This document shows positions 9,310 to 17,662 of a stretch of 47,888 bases of DNA, in pieces. Where the stretch lies: NCBI RefSeq assembly GCF_000423845.1, contig NZ_KE384097.1:57090-104977 (forward strand). The letters run 5' to 3'. The notes beneath the pieces were generated by a model. The model was not told where the DNA came from and did not search any database. It saw nothing but the letters and a program-made list of their open reading frames with translations. A program made the position numbers and the translations under genes. Within the stretch, counting starts at the first letter, position 1; every line of letters starts with the position of its first letter. Origin of the DNA: Thermodesulfobacterium hveragerdense DSM 12571 (GTDB lineage: Bacteria; Desulfobacterota; Thermodesulfobacteria; Thermodesulfobacteriales; Thermodesulfobacteriaceae).

Positions 9310-9336
9310 TTATCGGAACTTTCTTAAATTTCTTTA
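9310..9336 (-). promoter_or_regulatory. sigma-28 (FliA) promoter of flagellin
   Basis: On the minus strand TAAAGAAA (9329-9336), 11 bases, then TCCGATAA (9310-9317). This matches the known FliA consensus TAAAGTTT-N11-GCCGATAA at 13 of 16 positions with the exact spacing. It gives a leader of about 40 bases before the ATG at 9265 and predicts that flagellin is a late, FliA-dependent gene. Confidence 0.85.
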
Positions 9337-9356
9337 GCTATGATATCTAAAATTCA

Positions 9357-9384
9357 TGGTCAACCCTTTTACTTTTTCTATAAA
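9357..9384 (+). promoter_or_regulatory. possible promoter of the plus-strand operon 9430-12810
   Basis: A weak -35 TGGTCA (9357-9362), 16 bases, then TATAAA (9379-9384). Transcription would begin near 9391, after an ATG at 9385, which supports the ATG at 9430 as the first usable start. It is divergent from the flagellin promoter. Confidence 0.45.
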
Positions 9385-9429
9385 ATGTTAAAATTTAGAT
9401 CAAAACTTAACTGGAAAAGGGTACATACG

Positions 9430-10116
9430 ATGATTCAAAAGTTATCCTCAGATCAAAGTTTAGCTCCTCTATCTTACTTAAAATCTCTTAAAAAAACTAA
9501 AGACCAGTCTATCTTTATTTCACCTGACTTTAACTTTTTAATTTTTAAAGCTAAAGATGAACATGACGAGCCACCTCCAGTCCTTCCTATTCATTTTTCT
9601 CACTTTCTTTCTTTGTATGATAAAGTCAAGCATCAAGCCTCTCCTGTAAGGTTATACCTTACCAAACCTGCTTGGGTAGAAATCCTCTCTACTGAAGGAG
9701 GAGCAACTAAGGAATATTTTTTATACTTGGAAGAAGGAGAAAAACATCTTATAGACAATCGGGCAATCCAGTCCATATCTTACGAAATTCTTAATAAACT
9801 TAGGGATTTACCTTTTGAAAAGGCAAGCTTTACCCCTCCTAACCAACCTAACGTATATGTGTATACCCATCTATGGACGGTTGAATGGTTTGACCAAACT
9901 CTTATGACCCTTACTTTTCAGGAGGGATTTGTACACCAACATTTAGTTCTGCAGTTTGACTGGATGGAAGGACAAGTGCTTATTCCTTCGGTAAACTCAG
10001 CCTGCTTTGGTTATAGATTTTATATAGATGACCCATTGATTTTAAAAGCTTTTGAAACCCTATGGGAAATATCCCAAACCTCAGGTTTTACGCCAGAAAT
10101 TTTTAAAAATCTATAA
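9430..10116 (+). CDS. hypothetical protein (228 aa)
   Basis: I do not recognise this family. No signal peptide, membrane segment or cysteine motif is apparent; it looks soluble, rich in aromatic and Leu residues, mixed alpha/beta. The frame is open back to 9340. The ATG at 9430 is preferred because a promoter -10 box lies at 9379-9384 and a GGAAAAGGG Shine-Dalgarno-like run ends 9 bases before it; an upstream ATG at 9385 remains possible. It ends 20 bases before the aminotransferase gene, so co-transcription is likely. Codon use resembles the neighbours. Confidence 0.75.
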   Translation: MIQKLSSDQSLAPLSYLKSLKKTKDQSIFISPDFNFLIFKAKDEHDEPPPVLPIHFSHFLSLYDKVKHQASPVRLYLTKPAWVEILSTEGGATKEYFLYLEEGEKHLIDNRAIQSISYEILNKLRDLPFEKASFTPPNQPNVYVYTHLWTVEWFDQTLMTLTFQEGFVHQHLVLQFDWMEGQVLIPSVNSACFGYRFYIDDPLILKAFETLWEISQTSGFTPEIFKNL

Positions 10117-10136
10117 TATTTTTGAGGAGAAAACCC

Positions 10137-11321
10137 ATGGTTTCACAGCAAATCAAAGACTATCTGGAGAGAAGTTCCTGGATAAGAAAGATGTTTGAAG
10201 AAGGGATAAAACTTAAAAAAACTCATGGTGAGGACCAAGTTTTAGACCTAACCTTAGGGAATCCAGACCTTCCCCCTCCTCCTCAAGTCAAAGAAGCCTT
10301 AAAAAATTTTGTAGAAAACTATACACCCTACTTTCATCGTTATATGTCTAATGCTGGATTTCCTTTTGTAAGAGAGGTAATGGCTAAAAAGGTGAGTGTA
10401 GAACAAGGGGTTACGCTCACCTCCGAAGACGTAATTATGACCTGTGGTGCAGCTGGTGCTTTAAATGTCATTTTTAAAACTCTTCTCAACCCAGGAGAAG
10501 AGGTGATTTTCCCTTCTCCATTTTTCGTAGAATACATCTTTTATACAGAAAACCATCAAGGTATACCTAAACCTGTGTCTACCAATCCGGATTTTTCCCT
10601 TAACCTTGAGGCTTTAGACCAAAATATCACCGAAAAAACCAAAATAGTCCTGATAAACTCTCCTAACAACCCAACAGGGCAAATTTATACCGAGGAAGAA
10701 ATAAAAGGTCTTGCTGAACTTCTAACAGAAAAAAGTAAAACCTTTGGACATCCTATATACCTAATTTCTGATGAACCATACAGAAATTTAGTTTTCGATA
10801 ATCATCAGGTACCCTCTATTTTTAAACACTATCCAAACAGTCTTATTGCCTATTCCTTTTCTAAAGAACTTTCTCTTGCAGGAGAAAGGATAGGTTTTGT
10901 AGCCGTTCATCCTGAGATACAATCTAAGAAACTCATCTTGGAAGGATTAATCCTCTGCAATAGGATTTTAGGGTTTGTAAACGCACCGGCTTTAGCTCAA
11001 AGGTTGGCTGCAGAGTGCGCTTTTGCAAAGGTAGAAACCAATATTTATAAAAGAAGAAGGGACCTTATTTGCGATATGCTCCAAGAGGCAGGGCTTGAGT
11101 TTGTTAAACCTAAAGGTGGACTTTTTATCTTTCCTAAAGTACCGATGGATGATGTTATCTTCTGCCAAAAACTAAAAGAACATCTGATATTGGCTGTGCC
11201 AGGGCGTGGTTTTGGTGTATCAAACCATATAAGACTTTCTTTTTGCGTAGATGAAGAAACCCTAAAAAGGCATAAAAAATCTTTTGTCGAAGCAGTAAAA
11301 ACTATCCTTAAATACACTTAA
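10137..11321 (+). CDS. PLP-dependent aminotransferase, class I/II fold
   Basis: Fold-type I aminotransferase of the AspC-like superfamily; transfers an amino group between an amino acid and a 2-oxo acid using pyridoxal phosphate in the cytoplasm. Motifs (numbered from this start): LDLTLGNPDLPPP near 36-49, NSPNNPTGQIY near 174-184, ISDEPYRN with the PLP-ring Asp near 212, and SFSKELSLAGERIG with the Schiff-base Lys near 243. Length 394 is normal. The ATG at 10137 follows a Shine-Dalgarno GAGGAG; a TTG at 10122 lies upstream of it. Substrate specificity cannot be assigned. It is 5 bases upstream of tgt. Confidence 0.92.
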   Translation: MVSQQIKDYLERSSWIRKMFEEGIKLKKTHGEDQVLDLTLGNPDLPPPPQVKEALKNFVENYTPYFHRYMSNAGFPFVREVMAKKVSVEQGVTLTSEDVIMTCGAAGALNVIFKTLLNPGEEVIFPSPFFVEYIFYTENHQGIPKPVSTNPDFSLNLEALDQNITEKTKIVLINSPNNPTGQIYTEEEIKGLAELLTEKSKTFGHPIYLISDEPYRNLVFDNHQVPSIFKHYPNSLIAYSFSKELSLAGERIGFVAVHPEIQSKKLILEGLILCNRILGFVNAPALAQRLAAECAFAKVETNIYKRRRDLICDMLQEAGLEFVKPKGGLFIFPKVPMDDVIFCQKLKEHLILAVPGRGFGVSNHIRLSFCVDEETLKRHKKSFVEAVKTILKYT

Positions 11322-11326
11322 TTTTG

Positions 11327-12448
11327 ATGTTTAAGTTCCACGTTTTATACGAAAGCCAGACCACCCAGGCCAGAATCGGGATGTTAATCACCCACCGAGG
11401 GGTGGTTGAAACACCAGTCTTTATGCCTGTAGGTACTCAGGCTACCATCAAAGCTGTTCCTCCTGAGAACATAGCTTCTTTAGGCTATAGAATAGTTTTA
11501 GCTAACACCTATCATCTTTACCTAAGACCTGGGGCTGAAGCTATCAAAGATTTGGGCGGACTTCATAGATTTATGAGGTGGCCAAGACTTATCCTCACAG
11601 ATAGCGGAGGGTTCCAAGTATACAGTCTATCGCAGTTTAGAACGATAAAAGAAGACGGAATCATTTTTAAATCTCACCTCGACGGGTCAGAGCATTTTAT
11701 CACCCCGATTGAGGCTTTAGAAATTCAAACAAAACTTGGTTCTGACATAGCGATGGTCCTTGACACATGTATTCCTTATCCGCTATCTTATGAAGAAACT
11801 AAAGCCCTTACTGAACTTACCCACCGATGGGCCTTAGAATCTTTTAAATATAGACAAAGACACAAAAACACCAAACAAGCCGTTTTTGGTATCATTCAGG
11901 GAGGTATGTTTGTAGACCTTAGACAAAAAAGCACTTCTTTTATCACTTCTCTTGAGTTTGACGGCTATGCGATAGGAGGCCTTTCAGTAGGAGAACCTTT
12001 AGAACTAAGAAACGAAATGATCGAAGTTTCAACCAGTTTTATGCCTAAGGATAAACCAAGATATCTTATGGGGGTAGGAACTCCGATTGATATTGCTGAG
12101 GCAGTAGCCAGAGGGGTTGACATGTTTGATTGCGTCCTTCCCACCCGTAATGCCAGAAGAGGAAGTCTTTTTACCTCTCAAGGACCTTTATCGATAAAAT
12201 CTTCCAGATTCAAAACCGACTCTGAACCGATAGACCCAAATTGCGTTTGTTATACCTGTCGGAACTTTTCTAAGGGATATCTAAGACATCTTTTTCATAC
12301 CAAAGAACTTTTGGTCTATCAACTATTAACCCTTCACAATCTATTTTATTATGCTAAACTTATAGAAAAAATAAAACAAAGCATCAAACAAGAAACCTTG
12401 TTGAACCTAATTCAAGAAATTAAAGAGTTATATTTAAAAACCACCTAA
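11327..12448 (+). CDS. tgt: tRNA-guanine transglycosylase
   Basis: Exchanges guanine for preQ1 at wobble position 34 of GUN-anticodon tRNAs. Motifs: LTDSGGFQVYSL with the general base Asp near 92, GGLSVGEP near 218-225, and MFDCVLPTRNARRG with the nucleophilic Asp near 268. The zinc site is C-x-C-x2-C (CVCYTC, from about residue 306) with the distal His 26 residues after the last Cys. Length 373 is typical. The ATG at 11327 follows a TTG at 11324; neither has a convincing Shine-Dalgarno, so translation is probably coupled to the aminotransferase, whose stop is 5 bases upstream. yajC follows, as in many bacteria. Confidence 0.96.
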   Translation: MFKFHVLYESQTTQARIGMLITHRGVVETPVFMPVGTQATIKAVPPENIASLGYRIVLANTYHLYLRPGAEAIKDLGGLHRFMRWPRLILTDSGGFQVYSLSQFRTIKEDGIIFKSHLDGSEHFITPIEALEIQTKLGSDIAMVLDTCIPYPLSYEETKALTELTHRWALESFKYRQRHKNTKQAVFGIIQGGMFVDLRQKSTSFITSLEFDGYAIGGLSVGEPLELRNEMIEVSTSFMPKDKPRYLMGVGTPIDIAEAVARGVDMFDCVLPTRNARRGSLFTSQGPLSIKSSRFKTDSEPIDPNCVCYTCRNFSKGYLRHLFHTKELLVYQLLTLHNLFYYAKLIEKIKQSIKQETLLNLIQEIKELYLKTT

Positions 12449-12477
12449 TAAAAAACCACCTAAAAGGAGGCAGTTTT

Positions 12478-12810
12478 ATGGACTTAAACTTAGTTTCTAA
12501 TCTTTGGGCTATGGGTACCCCTCAAGGACAACCTCCTCAAGGAGGACTAATAGGTTTTATCGTCTCTCTTCTACCTCTTATCATCATCTTTGTAATCTTC
12601 TATTTCCTTCTTATCAGACCTCAACAAAAAAGAATGAAAGAGCATCAAAAATTTCTTTCTGAACTAAGGCCAGGACAAAAAGTTTTTACCACCGGTGGTA
12701 TCGTTGGAAAGATCGTAAAGATTGAAGGAGATATCGTCTGGTTAGAGGTTGACAAAGATACCAACATCCCTGTGGTAAAAGGCTATATCGCCGGTCCCAT
12801 CAACTTTTAA
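12478..12810 (+). CDS. yajC: preprotein translocase subunit YajC
   Basis: Small accessory subunit of the SecDF-YajC complex. Of 110 residues, about 23-46 form one transmembrane helix, followed by the signature LLIRPQQKRMKEHQKFL and a short cytoplasmic beta domain with LRPGQKVFTTGGIVGKIV. A strong Shine-Dalgarno AAGGAGG precedes the ATG. The tgt-yajC order is common, but secD and secF do not follow: the next gene is convergent trmFO, only 3 bases away, so secDF must be elsewhere. Confidence 0.95.
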   Translation: MDLNLVSNLWAMGTPQGQPPQGGLIGFIVSLLPLIIIFVIFYFLLIRPQQKRMKEHQKFLSELRPGQKVFTTGGIVGKIVKIEGDIVWLEVDKDTNIPVVKGYIAGPINF

Positions 12811-12813
12811 CCT

Positions 12814-14124
12814 TTATAACACCTGATTTTTTTTGATCCATTCAGAAAGGGCCTTTAGTGCCCTTTCTGCCATTAACTGATATCTTTGATTTTTATTAAC
12901 CTTTTTATCAAGCTGAGGGAGAAGTCCCCAGTTTATGTTCATAGGTTGAAAATACTTAGGATTTCCTTCAACCAAATAGTGCACCAATGCCCCGATAGCT
13001 GTTTCTTTAGGAGGAATTAATAAAGGCTCTCCCTTAATCAACCTTTCTGCGTTAATTCCTGCTAAAAAACCCATGGCAGTAGATTCTACATAACCTTCAA
13101 CACCTGTAAGTTGTCCTGCTAAAAAAACATTAGAACTTTTTTTTAGCTGAAGGGTAGGACTTAAAACCAAAGGGGCATTAACAAAGGTATTTCTATGAAT
13201 AGAACCTAACCTTGCAAACTCTGCACGCCCAAGCCCTGGAATAAGCCTAAAAACCCTTTTTTGTTCCTCATATTTAAGCTTGGTTTGAAACCCTACCATG
13301 TTGTATAAAGTCTTTTCCCGATTTTCAGGCCTTAGTTGTATTACTGCATAAGGCTGTTTACCTGTTTTTGGATCTACCAATCCTACAGGTTTCATCGGAC
13401 CATAAAGCAGGGTTTCTTTCCCCCTTTCAGCCATCACCTCTATAGGAAGGCATCCTTCAAAATACTTTGGGTCTTCAAAGGAATGTAGAGGAACTTTTTC
13501 TGCTTTTATCAAAGCCTCCCAAAACATTTCGTATTCCTCTTTAGTAAGAGGACAATTTACATAAGATCCTTCTTCTTTTCCATAACGGTCTGCCACAAAC
13601 ACCTTATCCCAATCTATGGTTTCTGCATAAACCACCGGAGAGATGGCATCATAAAAATGTAAATAAGGAACCTCTATCAGGGTTGCCAAAGCTTTAGTCA
13701 TGGCTTCACTGGTAAGAGGTCCTGTGGCTAAAATGACTATCTTATCCTTAGGAATCTCCGTTAATTCTTCTCTGATAATTTTTATGTTAGGATGAGAAGA
13801 AAGTTTTTGGGTTATATACTCAGAAAAAAGTTTTCTATCTACTGCTAAAGCTTTGCCTGAGGGAATTTCAGCGTTTAAAGCCGACTCAAGTATCAAAGAT
13901 TTTAAAAACCTTAGTTCTTCTTTTAAAAGGCCTACAGCCTTAGTAAGCTCTTTAGAACGAAGGGAGTTTGAACATACAAGTTCAGCTAATAAGTCTGTTT
14001 TATGGGCTGGGGTAAGTTTAGTAGGGCGCATCTCAAACAGGACAACCTTAACCCCTCTAACCGCAAGCTGCCAGGCAGCCTCAGAACCAGCAAGCCCTCC
14101 CCCTACTACCCAAACTTCAGACAT
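12814..14124 (-). CDS. trmFO: methylenetetrahydrofolate--tRNA-(uracil-5-)-methyltransferase
   Basis: Folate- and FAD-dependent enzyme that makes 5-methyluridine at tRNA position 54. The FAD-binding GGGLAGSEAAWQLA motif is at residues 8-21. A LVCSNSLRSKE block near 49-59 and a GQLTGVEGYVESTAMGF block near the C-terminus are diagnostic of TrmFO/GidA relatives. Length 436 matches TrmFO rather than the longer GidA/MnmG. It starts 9 bases after pilQ with no clear Shine-Dalgarno, so it is probably the last gene of the pil operon transcript. A 10-bp inverted repeat (12843-12852 with 12860-12869) lies inside its 3' end and has no T-tract on either side. Confidence 0.95.
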   Translation of the reverse strand: MSEVWVVGGGLAGSEAAWQLAVRGVKVVLFEMRPTKLTPAHKTDLLAELVCSNSLRSKELTKAVGLLKEELRFLKSLILESALNAEIPSGKALAVDRKLFSEYITQKLSSHPNIKIIREELTEIPKDKIVILATGPLTSEAMTKALATLIEVPYLHFYDAISPVVYAETIDWDKVFVADRYGKEEGSYVNCPLTKEEYEMFWEALIKAEKVPLHSFEDPKYFEGCLPIEVMAERGKETLLYGPMKPVGLVDPKTGKQPYAVIQLRPENREKTLYNMVGFQTKLKYEEQKRVFRLIPGLGRAEFARLGSIHRNTFVNAPLVLSPTLQLKKSSNVFLAGQLTGVEGYVESTAMGFLAGINAERLIKGEPLLIPPKETAIGALVHYLVEGNPKYFQPMNINWGLLPQLDKKVNKNQRYQLMAERALKALSEWIKKNQVL

Positions 14125-14133
14125 GTTTTATTT

Positions 14134-16062
14134 TTAATAATCTATCCCTTCAATAGGGATATAGGCTATTCTTGGGGTTATAAAAATCATAAGTTCGCTG
14201 GTAGACAACGTTTTTTCTTTTCTTTTGAAAAATTCTCCTGCGCCTGGAATACTTCCAAGCCCAGGAACTTTATCTATGTTATCAGAAATGTTATTTATTT
14301 TAACCCCTCCTATTACTAAAGTTTCTCCATTATCAAGTAAAGCAGAGGTAGAAATGTTACTGGTATTAATAGTTGGTTCACCTTGAACTGTACGCCCCCA
14401 ATCAGGTTCTGACTTTTCTATAACCACATCTACAAAAATTTTACCCTCTGGGGTAACAGAAGGGGTTACCAAAAGTTTTAACCCTGCATCTATAAAACTT
14501 ACAGTTGCTTGGTTAATGTTAGCTGCATAACTCAAATAAGGAATTCTGTAACCCTGCTGTATTATAGCTTGTTCCTTATCAAGGGTTAAAATTTGAGGTT
14601 TTGAAAGAACCCTTGCAACCCCTGATTCTTCAAGAGCAGAAAGAGTTACATCAAGCACAGCCGTGGTAGCACCAAAATAACCTAAAGCAACCCCTAAATT
14701 TGCTATGCTATTGGCAACACCTAAATCAAAGATGGTTGTGTTAGGAACGTTAATACTTGGTGTTTTTGTGGTCATGGTATCATTTGTGGTGATAGAATGA
14801 CCTGGAGCAATACCCCAAATACTATGTTCCGTTCTTTTCCAAGCAGCTCCTCCCCACTTAATACCCAATTTATGTGCATATTCATCTCTCATTTCTACTA
14901 TTCTTGCCTCTATCATTATCTGAGGCCTTGGTTTATCTATGGCTTTGATGATTGCCTCAACCTCATCTAATATCTTAGGAGTTGCTTTAACTATGATGGT
15001 GTTGGTCAGAGGTTCAAAGGTTATTTTATTAGGATCCTTAAGTAACTCCTGAAGTTTCTCTGGAAAACGATGGCTCTTTAGAAGGTCTATGACCTTGCTT
15101 GCTCTTAAATACTTAAGCGTAAAAATTTTGGTAATAAGCAGGTTTTTTTCTTCTTGAACCTTTTGTAAAGCATCAAAAATATCTCGCTGAGCTTCTATTT
15201 CTGCTTTAATACCCTCTTTACCCTGAGCTACAGCCTTTAAGTAATCTTTATACTGTTCTGCATATTTTTTGACCTCATCTAACGTAGCAATCACAATCAA
15301 ATTTTCTGTTTTCAACTTCGCTAAACCAAAGTTAGAGATTATCGCATCTAATAACAGATCCCACGGAACATCTTTGGCTTTAAGGGTAACTATACCGTTA
15401 ACTTTATCACTCACCAAAATATTAATACCACCTACCTCTGAAAGAAGCCTTAAAACGGCATGTAGGTCTGCCCCTTGGAAATCAACCGTTATAGGAATAC
15501 CTTTATATTTAAGCTCAGAAAGAGGAAGAGTAACCCTTCTTTCGTTTAAAAAAATCTCGTATGGTTGGGTAGTTATCTTATTTTCTAAAATATTCCTTAG
15601 TTCCTTTAAAGTTTTTTCCTCCAAGGTTTCTACTTTTTTATCTTTAATAACCACGTTGACTGGTTTAACAGGTTTTTCCCATAAAAATTCAACCAAAATC
15701 TTATTTTCTAAATCTTTTACCTGAACGTTAAACTTTTTGGTCAAGATTAAATTTAATCTAATCCCATTCTTTTCTAAAGAAACATCTACTTCTTTAATCA
15801 AATCCTTGGGTAAAGTTTTTACCCAGTTTGATTTTAAAGGAACCACGTTTTGTAAAAATAGAGTTAATTTAGTCTCTTCAACATTTAAGGTATATTGGGG
15901 TTTTCCGTCAAACTCAAAAATCAAAGTATCAACCGGTTGTTTCAAGTAAAAAACCTCTCTTAGATTGGTCTTAGCCTTTACCTCACCCCTTCCCAAACTT
16001 AAAATAAACGTAAAAGCTAAAATAAATATAAACATGTTAAAAATAAATATCCTTATCTTCAT
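14134..16062 (-). CDS. pilQ: type IV pilus secretin PilQ
   Basis: Outer-membrane multimeric channel through which the type IV pilus passes. It has an N-terminal signal peptide (about 1-30). An AMIN-type peptidoglycan-binding region is near 35-130. An STN/secretin N0 domain (ITVDFQGADLHAVLRLLSEV) is near 193-265. A NolW-type N1 domain is near 308-378. The C-terminal secretin barrel carries the family motif VPGLGSIPGAGEFFK and ends LMIFITPRI. At 642 residues it is near the usual length. It is the fifth gene of pilMNOPQ, 3 bases after pilP. Confidence 0.95.
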   Translation of the reverse strand: MKIRIFIFNMFIFILAFTFILSLGRGEVKAKTNLREVFYLKQPVDTLIFEFDGKPQYTLNVEETKLTLFLQNVVPLKSNWVKTLPKDLIKEVDVSLEKNGIRLNLILTKKFNVQVKDLENKILVEFLWEKPVKPVNVVIKDKKVETLEEKTLKELRNILENKITTQPYEIFLNERRVTLPLSELKYKGIPITVDFQGADLHAVLRLLSEVGGINILVSDKVNGIVTLKAKDVPWDLLLDAIISNFGLAKLKTENLIVIATLDEVKKYAEQYKDYLKAVAQGKEGIKAEIEAQRDIFDALQKVQEEKNLLITKIFTLKYLRASKVIDLLKSHRFPEKLQELLKDPNKITFEPLTNTIIVKATPKILDEVEAIIKAIDKPRPQIMIEARIVEMRDEYAHKLGIKWGGAAWKRTEHSIWGIAPGHSITTNDTMTTKTPSINVPNTTIFDLGVANSIANLGVALGYFGATTAVLDVTLSALEESGVARVLSKPQILTLDKEQAIIQQGYRIPYLSYAANINQATVSFIDAGLKLLVTPSVTPEGKIFVDVVIEKSEPDWGRTVQGEPTINTSNISTSALLDNGETLVIGGVKINNISDNIDKVPGLGSIPGAGEFFKRKEKTLSTSELMIFITPRIAYIPIEGIDY

Positions 16063-16065
16063 AAC

Positions 16066-16524
16066 TCACTCCTTGACTAAACTTAAAACCCTTTGTACCT
16101 TTTTACGATTGCCATAAAGGTCGGTAATCTCTTCTTCTACCAAAATCTGATTCTTTTCTATCTTTAAGATCCTGTAATTTCCTATCTTACTTCCTGATTT
16201 AACCAGATAACCCATCTTGCTTTCGTCCTGAATAAGAGCCCACTTTTTTCCTTGTTTATCAACTATACCTACTAAACGTATAGAAAGGACATTTTCATAA
16301 CTTATGGTTTTACCTACTACAGGGGCAATAAAAGGATTTTTAACCTCTTTAGAGTTTATTATATAAGGTTCTTTAGCAAGCTCAACCTTCCAGGTGTCGA
16401 GTTCCTTATCGATTAAGTTTGCATTTACCCCCATCTTGGGAGAAATAGGTTCCTCTTTCTTTTTATTACATCCTATTAAAAAACCAATCAAAACTAAACT
16501 TATCACCCAAACCTTAGATTTCAT
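16066..16524 (-). CDS. pilP: type IV pilus lipoprotein PilP
   Basis: Periplasmic lipoprotein that links the PilMNO inner-membrane complex to the PilQ secretin. Lipobox LIGCNKKK puts Cys near residue 19. The conserved part runs from KNPFIAP (about 62) to the end, including a beta domain with LVGIVDKQGKKWALI and GSKIGNYRILKI, as in other PilP proteins. Length 152 is normal. Its start overlaps the pilO stop by 4 bases. Confidence 0.9.
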   Translation of the reverse strand: MKSKVWVISLVLIGFLIGCNKKKEEPISPKMGVNANLIDKELDTWKVELAKEPYIINSKEVKNPFIAPVVGKTISYENVLSIRLVGIVDKQGKKWALIQDESKMGYLVKSGSKIGNYRILKIEKNQILVEEEITDLYGNRKKVQRVLSLVKE

Positions 16525-17123
16525 TTCTTTTCCTTACTCTCTTTAGTTTCTAAAGGTTTACCTGTATACTGAAAAGTACTTAAGTTTAATCCAAGGGTAA
16601 GCCTCTTATCCTTAACTTTAAACTCAAGTTCGTTTATTACCACTAAACGAGGAAGCTTTTGAATCTCGTTTAGAAAATTTATCATGTTGCTAAAATCTCC
16701 TACAAGCTCAACAGTAATAGGAATGATCTTATAGTAATCTTTTAGCTCTTCCTTCTCTGGTTTAAACAAGGCTAAGTCTAAGTTGTTCTTTTTAGCAAGC
16801 TCTGCTATCTTTTGCAGGATGACAGGTATCTCCTTTTCATCAGGAAAGATAGTCTTTACCACTTCCAAAAATTCTTTTCTTGCTGCCATTTGTTTATTAA
16901 GAAAATCAAGTTTGTTAACAACCTGAGAATATTTAGCTATTTCCAAATCTAACTTTTTAACGTCTTCTTCTAAAATATTTATAGCCTCTTTACTGGGTTG
17001 ATAATAAAACTGATAGAACAACGCAAGGGGACCTATCACTAAAACAATCAAAAGAAGTATTTTTGTTCTTTTAGGGGTAACTTCATCCCAAGCTTTAACT
17101 CTTTCGATCAAAGCCTTCATCAA
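16521..17123 (-). CDS. pilO: type IV pilus assembly protein PilO
   Basis: Bitopic inner-membrane protein that pairs with PilN. It has a short cytoplasmic N-terminus, one transmembrane helix (about 23-42), a coiled coil (about 50-90) and a ferredoxin-like periplasmic domain (DYYKIIPITVELVGDFSNM). Length 200 and the position between pilN and pilP, with 4-base overlaps at both ends, support the name. Confidence 0.9.
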   Translation of the reverse strand: MMKALIERVKAWDEVTPKRTKILLLIVLVIGPLALFYQFYYQPSKEAINILEEDVKKLDLEIAKYSQVVNKLDFLNKQMAARKEFLEVVKTIFPDEKEIPVILQKIAELAKKNNLDLALFKPEKEELKDYYKIIPITVELVGDFSNMINFLNEIQKLPRLVVINELEFKVKDKRLTLGLNLSTFQYTGKPLETKESKEKK

Positions 17124-17662
17124 AAACTAACCTCAGCCTGGAATTCTACCAGCTTATCTTGTTTTTTAACCTGGGTAATGTTTACCTGTCTTACTATATC
17201 CTTTTTTTCTTCTAAAGTTCTTAAATATTCACCCACTTCTTTCATATCAGCACTTATACCTTCTATCTTGGTTTGATTAGAGCTTATCTTTAATAAACTA
17301 AAATAAACCTGAGTTTTACCAAGATTACTAAGGACAACATCTAATCTTTTTAAAATTTTTTCTCTATCCTTTTTAAGAGATAAAATGGTTTCTATCCTTC
17401 TTTTAACCTCTTCGTTTTCCTTTTCAAGTTGTTCTACCTTTTGCGCTACCATCTTATATTCCTTAAGCTTAGTTTCTTTAGTTGTTTTTTCTTTAATCAG
17501 GTCTTTCTTCTGTTTTTCCATAGAAATAATACCACTTAACATCACAGATAATACAAAAATAACTAAAGGTATGATAAGTTTATAAAACCTGAAAGGTTCT
17601 TTATGAATTTCCTCCTTTACTGTTTCCTTAGGTTTAGGTAAAAGATTAAACTTAATGATCAT
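17120..17662 (-). CDS. pilN: type IV pilus assembly protein PilN
   Basis: Bitopic inner-membrane protein. The N-terminal IIKFNLLPKPKE segment matches the INLLP motif by which PilN binds PilM in the cytoplasm. One transmembrane helix lies at about 29-47, then a Lys/Glu-rich coiled coil (50-110) and a small periplasmic domain. Length 180 is typical. It overlaps pilM and pilO by 4 bases each, so it should be translated by coupling. Confidence 0.92.
   Translation of the reverse strand: MIIKFNLLPKPKETVKEEIHKEPFRFYKLIIPLVIFVLSVMLSGIISMEKQKKDLIKEKTTKETKLKEYKMVAQKVEQLEKENEEVKRRIETILSLKKDREKILKRLDVVLSNLGKTQVYFSLLKISSNQTKIEGISADMKEVGEYLRTLEEKKDIVRQVNITQVKKQDKLVEFQAEVSF

Noticed and set aside
9063-9350. 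Antisense open frame over the flagellin start
   Set aside because: It is a shadow of the conserved flagellin N-terminus and has no start signals.
12843-12869. 10-bp hairpin near the convergent yajC/trmFO ends as a terminator
   Set aside because: No T-tract on either strand and it lies inside trmFO coding sequence, so I only note it there.
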